Positions 58,129-64,000 of a DNA stretch of 64,000 bases are shown piece by piece. The translations under genes were made by a program, and so were the position numbers. Origin of the DNA: Hygrophila difformis (taxonomy: Eukaryota; Streptophyta; Magnoliopsida; Lamiales; Acanthaceae); NCBI GenBank assembly GCA_030278955.1, contig JAOANR010000011.1, positions 47,045,417 through 47,109,416 of the forward strand, written 5' to 3'. Each line of letters begins with the position of its first letter. Position 1 is the first letter of the stretch. The notes under the pieces are model-generated. The model saw nothing but the letters and a program-made list of their open reading frames with translations. It was not told the DNA's origin and did no database searches.

Positions 58129-61100
58129 TCATTTCTGCATCCGTTTACGATGTTCTAACTCTTTCTTTTTCCGAACAGCTTCAGAAATAGAGACCATTCT
58201 CTTGTTCGATTTCTTCCGCCCTTTACAAGTTTCTCTTTCCCTTAAATGCAAATTTGAGTAATCTGATGAACTTCCAATCTCTGCAAAAAAAACAAAAACA
58301 TTGAGAAACACTAATTTCAAAAAAAGCAAAAACATAAATATGTCTTTGATTAGAAATTACCCGACTCTTTGTTAATATCAATGTTGTCATACTTTGTTTT
58401 CATCAATGTCTCAAAGTCATACATAAACGATTCACAAGCATCCTCATTTCGTGACAACACAATTGCTGATTTAAAAAACAAGCCACACAATTTCCGGTAT
58501 CTAGATGCTGCATTGACCACATTTGTTTCTTTTCCAACACCAACATCAACATAACTAAGATCACATTTTGCATTCCTTGACCACCGCTGCAAAATATATT
58601 TATCTGGAATAGTATGAAACACTTTTGCTCCACTTCCTGACAGAATATCCATCACCCTCAGAGCATGACAACATAAAATCTCCATATTCTCAAACATATT
58701 GCAACTGCATCCAATTGTACCATCATCAATGTTAACATTGACATGATCACCAATCATCTTTGAATCTGCATCTTCTCTCTTGCAAACACGATAAATTAAT
58801 GCATCTGGTTGAAGCTCAACCACATACCCAAATGACAGATCATACTCATTGTTGAAAATATTGAACACATTTGGTGTATACTTCTCAGCTATATATCTCA
58901 ATAGTGGATTCATAATAAACCTGGCAGAAACTTGTCTATCATCTGCCTTAAAATCTTCCATCCGTTCATTATCCCTCCTTGACTCCACAACCCTTTCAAA
59001 ATGTGCAAAGAACTCAACATAGTTATCAACTGGCCTTAAGAACCTGTGAAATGTCAACACAATATGGGGATGTGAAAATCAAATTCTCAACTACATAAAG
59101 CAAACACACATCGCTGAAATAAATAGAACCCTCTCGCTGATCAAAACAGTATTGCCTCGCTGAAAATAACTATTCAACTATCACTGAAAATGAAATTTAT
59201 TCATACCGTTTCACAACTGAGTTAAAAGATTCACTTAGCTGAGTAGTCCTCATTCCTGCAGTAAAATGATTTTTAACCCAAGCAGCGGACCATTGACTTC
59301 TCAAATTATAAGTAGTCGACAACCACCTATGTTCAGATTGTGAGAAACAAGTTGATAGCATGTATTCCCATTCCACCTCAAATTCCATCTCTGTCCTCAC
59401 ATCATATACCAAATGATGAAATAGCTTATCAAACCTTAAAAAATGAGTTCAACATGTACATATCAATATCCAAATCGAAAAAACAATTGAAAGTAAAAAT
59501 AACTAAATATTTACCTTGGTGTGTACAGTTGACTCAAATTTTTTTCGCATTTTCTATAATGTGCCAACTGCATAAAGCATGATAGGTATTAGGCAAAATT
59601 TTCCTAATTGCCGGTGCCATCGCACAATCTTGATCTGTGAAAATCGTTTGAGGTGCCTTATCCCCCATACACTTCAAAAATGTTTTAAATAGCCACTCAA
59701 ATGATCTTTGAGTTTCATCAAGCATCAATGCAGCTCCAAAAATAGAAGTCTGTCGGTGATGATTGAATCCAACAAAAACAGCTAATGGTCTGTAATTTTT
59801 ATTTGTCCGATACGTTGTATCAAAGGTCACACTATCACCAAAAGCTTGATAATCCATCCTCATTTCAGCATCTGACCAAAAGATATTTGTAATTCTCTCA
59901 TCATCATCCAGATCATACTCATGGAAGAAAAATGGATTACTGACACATTTCTCAGAGAAATACTTCAATACAACACCAGCATCCCCTAATTTTAAATTTC
60001 TTTGCCGCCTTCTAACAAGTGCATTCTTCAAATCGTCCTTTAAAAATCCTACAAGTCCACTACCTCCAGCACCCATACTCAACAAGTCATACGATGACTT
60101 CAATGACAATCCAACTTCTTCATGTATACCAGCAACAACACTGTGTAACTCATCAACTCTTCTATTCGATTTCAACATATGCTTCCTTGATGGTCCATGC
60201 AGATCATGATTATGATCACCACAGAAAAACACAACTCTATAAACTTTTTCATCAGTTTTATAATGTAACCTCACCTTTGCTTCACAACCAGTTCGGGTTT
60301 CATCACTCCTACGAAATTTCAGACTCTTAGAACGACAAGATGAATCACTATCCAACAAACAACCACGACGAAATCCTTCCTTATTGCACGCATATTGGAA
60401 ATAGAACAATCTATCAACTTCATGTGGCTTTGGTCTCTCATACATTTTCCTTACCGAGAAACCTAAACTATGAGCATAATCACAATAAAAACTAAACGCA
60501 TCATCAGCTGTAACAAAACTTAACTCACTCCAATTTATGTTGCCTGTGAAGAAATAAACAAAGAATTCCCATTAAAATAATAAATACACGTAGCTGACAT
60601 AAACCATCGCTTAAAATGTTTAACGTCCATCGCTGAAAATGCTAGACAGTTATCGCTGAAAAAGCTAGTAATGCATCGCTGAAAATGCTAGGCATGCATC
60701 GATGAAAATATAATGGTTCTGTCCCTCATAATCACATGTACAAACGTTTTGACGCTTACATGAACATATAGATATGAAACTTCAGAAAACACAAAAAAAG
60801 AGAAACATATCAATGAAGAACTCAAAAACGCTAGACAGTTATCGCTGAAAATGCTAGTGATGCATCGCTGAAAATGCTAAGCTTGCATCGATGAAAATAT
60901 AATGGTTCTGTCCCTCATAATCACATGTACAAACGTTTTGACGCTTACATGAACATATAGATATGAAACTTCAGAAAACACAAAAAAAGAGAAACATATC
61001 AAAGAAGAACTCAAAACTCAAAAAACATACATAAAATCAAAAATGACGATCTGCGATAAAAATACTCAAAATTCGAAAATGCTAAAAAGTACCATTGGAC

Positions 61101-61159
61101 GCAGAACTCGAATCTGAAAACGTTGCCGACGCATTCAACGACATGCTAATCGCATTCAT
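58129..61159 (-). pseudogene. MULE transposase with FAR1, MULE and SWIM domains (five exons, one frameshift)
   Basis: This is the DDE transposase of a Mutator-like element, related to FHY3/FAR1-type proteins. Exons (minus): 61093-61159 (tentative), 59515-60543, 59207-59434, 58361-59043 and 58129-58280, with GT-AG junctions and compatible phases. The FAR1 DNA-binding region comes first (SFYCDYAHSLGFSVRK, GCEAKVRL, HNHDLHGP). The MULE core follows (FGDSVTFDTTYRTNKNYRPL, FVGFNHHRQTSIFGAAL, IFTDQDCAMAPAI, CSWHI). The SWIM zinc finger CSCNMFENMEILCCHALRVM and a basic C-terminus (CKGRKKSNKRM) end it. The seven-T run at 59539-59545 is one base short of restoring the frame to the next splice donor, so the protein is truncated after ENAKK unless this is an assembly error. 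The first exon rests only on matching phase and a good donor. Confidence 0.82.
60590..61080 (-). repeat. Right subterminal motif array
   Basis: ATCGCTGAAAA copies within two direct repeats of about 188 bp (from about 60640 and 60830). Each repeat contains TAATGGTTCTGTCCCTCATA and CACATGTACAAACGTTTTGA. In the gene model this lies in the first transposase intron. Confidence 0.88.
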
Positions 61160-61436
61160 AATTGCCAACAACTTCCTCACACCGCCGCAACACGTACAGA
61201 GCAAACAAAAAACAGAAGAGAACTTGTCACCAAAAAAAAAAAAAAACAGAAGAGAACTCGGAAATCCAAAGAAGACGACGTCCAACGGCGAACAATATGG
61301 CAAATATATGAAATTACTTTTCTACCCTTAGAGTTAATCTCAATCGTCGATTTTTAAAGACAATCAACGGCTGTAAATGCCCACAGCACATCAAGTCAAA
61401 AAGGGTAATTGCACCCTAACGAAATTGTAAAAATAA

Positions 61437-61932
61437 TTGACTTTTCCCATAATTAAACCACCACAAAAACATTAAAACATAGTAATAACCACAAGTTGCC
61501 TGACATGGAATTAATAAAACCACATGCATATTCCACCCTTGAGGTAAAAATAAAAAATAAAGCTCGTTTATGGAATCCTATCCTATGTTTACCCTATGTA
61601 GTAACATAACATAATATTAACCCTAATTCTTTCCATCAGCTGCTCCACTTTCTCACACTGCTGAACAGGTTTGTTCACTTTGGTCCCATGCTACAGTACT
61701 ACTACAGTTGAAACTTGTCTGCTGTCATCTTCAATGTCCCCTCTTCATCATCTACAGTACTTTTCACCCCCCCAAATTCCTCCATATATTTATTCCCTAT
61801 CTATCCTCCTCACTATGCCAAAACTCACTTGTAATGCTCTAGCCACTCATGTCTTGATTTTCCCTTCATTTTATCCAATTATATATATGTGTCACCACTG
61901 TTTGAGAAATCAAAAACCCTAATTTGCTGATC
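61437..61932 (+). promoter_or_regulatory. Upstream region of the expansin gene
   Basis: The 500 bases between the MULE and the expansin start contain a TATA-like CCATATATTTATTCC at about 61780 and CT-rich leader sequence. The MULE insertion lies about 500 bp from the start codon, within range to affect the promoter. Confidence 0.4.
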
Positions 61933-62100
61933 ATGTCCAGGGAATTCAAAATGGGCAGCACTGCTACACTTTTCCTGGTGGCTGCAATTTTATCACTGGT
62001 GTCGTCATCTGTTTATGGATACTATGGAGGATGGATTAATGCCCATGCCACTTTCTACGGTGGAGGAGATGCTTCAGGAACAATGGGTGTGTAAACTAAC

Positions 62101-62136
<36 letters not shown>

Positions 62137-62946
62137 GTTGTTACTTGTCTGTTCATTTGTTGAGAGTTGTTGGGAGTTGGGACATGTTATTTTTACTACT
62201 ACTATCTTTTTGAGATTAAATTGCAGGTGGGGCTTGTGGGTATGGGAATTTGTACAGCCAAGGGTACGGTACAAACACAGCAGCGCTGAGTACTGCTCTT
62301 TTCAACAACGGCTTGAGCTGCGGCGCCTGCTTCCAGCTCATGTGCGTCAACGATCCACGGTGGTGCCTCCGCGGATCGATCATCGTCACCGCCACGAATT
62401 TCTGCCCGCCCGGCGGCTGGTGCGACCCTCCCCGCCACCACTTCGATCTCTCCCAGCCGATTTTCCTGCGGATCGCCCAGTACCGGGCCGGGATTGTTCC
62501 GGTCATGTATCGTAGGTCGGGATTTCAACACTAATTGTAACTATGTTTAATTTGTTTAAAATAGAATGATACTTGTTGAATTGAATTTCCCTAAAAAGTT
62601 TAAAAGGTGTTGGTGATTTGATTTTAATTTGTGCTGCAGGGTGCCTTGCCTGAGGAGGGGTGGGATTAGGTTTACGATCAACGGGCATTCTTATTTCAAC
62701 CTAGTCCTGATCACGAACGTGGCCGGCGCCGGAGATGTCCACTCGGTGTGGATCAAGGGGTCGAGAACCGGCTGGCAGGCGATGTCGAGAAATTGGGGCC
62801 AGAACTGGCAGAGTAACTCGTATCTGAACGGACAGAGCCTGTCTTTTAGGGTGACCGGGAGCGATGGCCGGAGCGTAATCTCGTACAATGTGGCGCCGCG
62901 CGGGTGGACGTTCGGGCAGACGTACACCGGAGCGCAATTCCGGTGA
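61933..62946 (+). CDS. Alpha-expansin (249 aa, three exons)
   Basis: Alpha-expansins are secreted proteins that loosen cell walls non-hydrolytically at acid pH. Exons are 61933-62086, 62227-62515 and 62640-62946; introns are GT-AG and phases are consistent. A signal peptide ([18 protein letters not shown]) precedes the mature start [20 protein letters not shown]. The GH45-like domain 1 carries the family cysteines, the alpha-expansin-specific insertion ([12 protein letters not shown]) and the HFDLS motif. Domain 2 (CBM63) follows with [20 protein letters not shown] and [20 protein letters not shown], and the protein ends GAQFR. Length and intron positions are normal. I chose the first ATG because it has A at -3; the second (61951) would give a 23-residue signal peptide and is equally plausible. 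Intron 1 holds a T run of about 30 bases. Confidence 0.97.
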
Positions 62947-63296
62947 TGGACAAGGATTATCACCATACCCAAAATTATTAATTAGTGATATATTGAATTA
63001 TTGATTATTAGTACAGCCAGCCAGCCTAGTTTTGAGGGAAGCAAGAGAGTGTCTGTATAAGAGAATTAAGATTAGTAATTAGGCTAAAAAGGGGCTTGTT
63101 TTGAAGGACCCTTTCGCCATATAATATGTAGCAACTGAAATTGTATCTATGTGTTGTCTGGTGTACCAGAGTCTGTGTGTGTGTTTGAGGAAATACTACT
63201 CCGTTCTCATATAAGTGAACCATTTACATAGTACTCACTCCGTCCCACGAAATTTGACCCCTATTCCTTTTTGGGGTGTCCCACGAAGTTTGATCA
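62947..63296. other. Expansin 3' flank and start of Stowaway-like sequence
   Basis: The expansin 3' UTR is followed by ACTACTCCGTTCTCATATAAG (63194) and then CTCACTCCGTCCCACGAAAT (63235), both Stowaway-type left ends. No matching right end is visible before the window ends. Confidence 0.5.
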
Positions 63297-64000
63297 TGTT
63301 GGGACCAGATTTTGTTGTATGTGTTCCACCCGATGTTCGAACACCAGACTGAACACCACGACAAATCTTATCCAGAGGCGAATTATTTTTGGAAAGAATA
63401 TCTGCTAATCTCTGGAGATTCTCCCAATGAATCTGGACGAATTTCAGACATATGGGAATGATATTCAAGGCAACTAAATCAAGTTATTTCCGGAAGGAGC
63501 TCTTTAAGGAAGATTGTGAATCAATTTCGAATATTCACCTTCCTTGAACTCAGATTCTTGCAGCTATATGAAGACCCCTCCAGGCGGCAAGGAGAGAGTG
63601 GACGAGAATTTCAAAAGAAAATATCCACCATATTCATCCAAGAGATGTGAGGAAGAGACGAGTTCTCCAAGCCATTAAATGCTAAGAAAAATCATGCGGC
63701 TGGAGAACTCATCCTCAATGGCATTCCGATTCTATTGAATACATGATTTGAATGTCATTGCGCCTTGGTTGAATAATTGGAGAAGATGGATTTCGTGAGT
63801 CTACACATAAAGGTGACGATAATATGTGTGGGCATCTTCCAAGGCATTCGTCATGTTGACACCGTGCTTTCAAAGACAAGGAGGAGAAGATCATGGAGGA
63901 TCGCATCACAAGCTTCGTTCGAGGGAAACTTGAAGCGGGGAGCTTTGAGGGGTTGGAGAAAGGTCTTGGAGGGATCTTCACCAAAACGGGGATGTTTTGG
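63297..64000 (+). mobile_element. Candidate LTR of a retrotransposon running off the right edge
   Basis: The sequence changes abruptly at TGTTGGGACCAG inside Stowaway-like DNA, and TG starts are typical of LTRs. A TATA-like CTATATGAAGACC lies at about 63563. No known protein is encoded in the remaining 700 bases. The second LTR and primer site would be outside the window, so this is unproven. Confidence 0.35.

Larger units (their letters stand above)
49403..61427 (-). mobile_element. Large Mutator-like element (MULE) carrying a Ulp1-type protease gene, 12.0 kb
   Basis: An exact 9-bp direct repeat TAAAAATAA (49394-49402 and 61428-61436) flanks the element. Its termini GGGTCCGGTTATAGTGCGAT and, inverted, CAATTTCGTTAGGGTGCAAT share GTTA..GTGCRATT and match the small element at 47366. 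Genes on the minus strand are a FAR1/MULE/SWIM transposase (58129-61159), a long Ulp1-domain gene (52963-57553) and a small unknown gene (51098-52166). The presence of a ULP-like gene recalls the described Kaonashi-type MULEs of plants. Motif arrays fill both ends and several introns. Confidence 0.9.

Noticed and set aside
61095..61331. A plus-strand 78-codon frame near the right end of the MULE
   Set aside because: It overlaps the proposed first transposase exon in antisense and contains a lysine run from an A tract.

Overview
This window is plant nuclear DNA, probably from a eudicot. The evidence is spliced NAC, CASP-like and alpha-expansin genes with GT-AG introns, AT-rich intergenic DNA, plant-type L1 LINEs and Ty1/copia elements primed by initiator tRNA-Met, and many MITEs. 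An asterid is possible, but that is an inference and no species can be named from the sequence alone. Only three ordinary host genes are clear: a NAC transcription factor (24198-25249, minus), a CASP-like membrane protein (32826-33720, minus) and an alpha-expansin (61933-62946, plus). Almost everything else is mobile DNA, often nested.

Layout. 1-2316: 5' LTR, primer site and partial gag of a minus-strand Ty1/copia element that runs off the left edge. 2400-14160: decayed, partly duplicated Helitron helicase sequence on the minus strand, broken by a hAT-type element (2890-3676), a full-length 8.4-kb LINE (4770-13162, 18-bp target duplication) and a second hAT MITE (13468-14075). 14160-24197: AT-rich DNA with a foldback MITE, Stowaway MITEs, hAT-like MITEs and a possible small Helitron. 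24198-26667: NAC gene and flank. 26668-32691: a second full-length LINE with both reading frames open, ending just beyond the CASP-like gene. 35449-36746: a CACTA MITE, then a Stowaway MITE split by a 5'-truncated LINE. 36766-40114: a non-autonomous LTR element without gag or pol and with a GC-rich interior. 40537-45755: a complete, very young but disabled Ty1/copia element. 46110-48746: four Stowaway MITEs and a 613-bp Mutator-like element with a 9-bp target duplication.

The most striking object is a 12,025-bp Mutator-like element at 49403-61427 with 9-bp target duplications. On the minus strand it carries a FAR1/MULE/SWIM transposase, a large gene ending in a Ulp1/SENP-type cysteine protease domain, and a small two-exon gene of unknown function. 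Both ends and several introns are filled with dozens of copies of a short motif (TTTTCAGCGAT), oriented oppositely in the left and right parts and spaced at roughly 23 bp. The small element at 47366-47978 has the same termini and a variant of the motif (TTTCAGCGAC), so it looks like a non-autonomous relative. A plausible model is that the transposase recognises the termini and perhaps the motif arrays of both elements, while the protease gene is cargo maintained by the element family. Three one-base homopolymer indels break the element's two large genes, so either it has recently lost function or the assembly has homopolymer errors.
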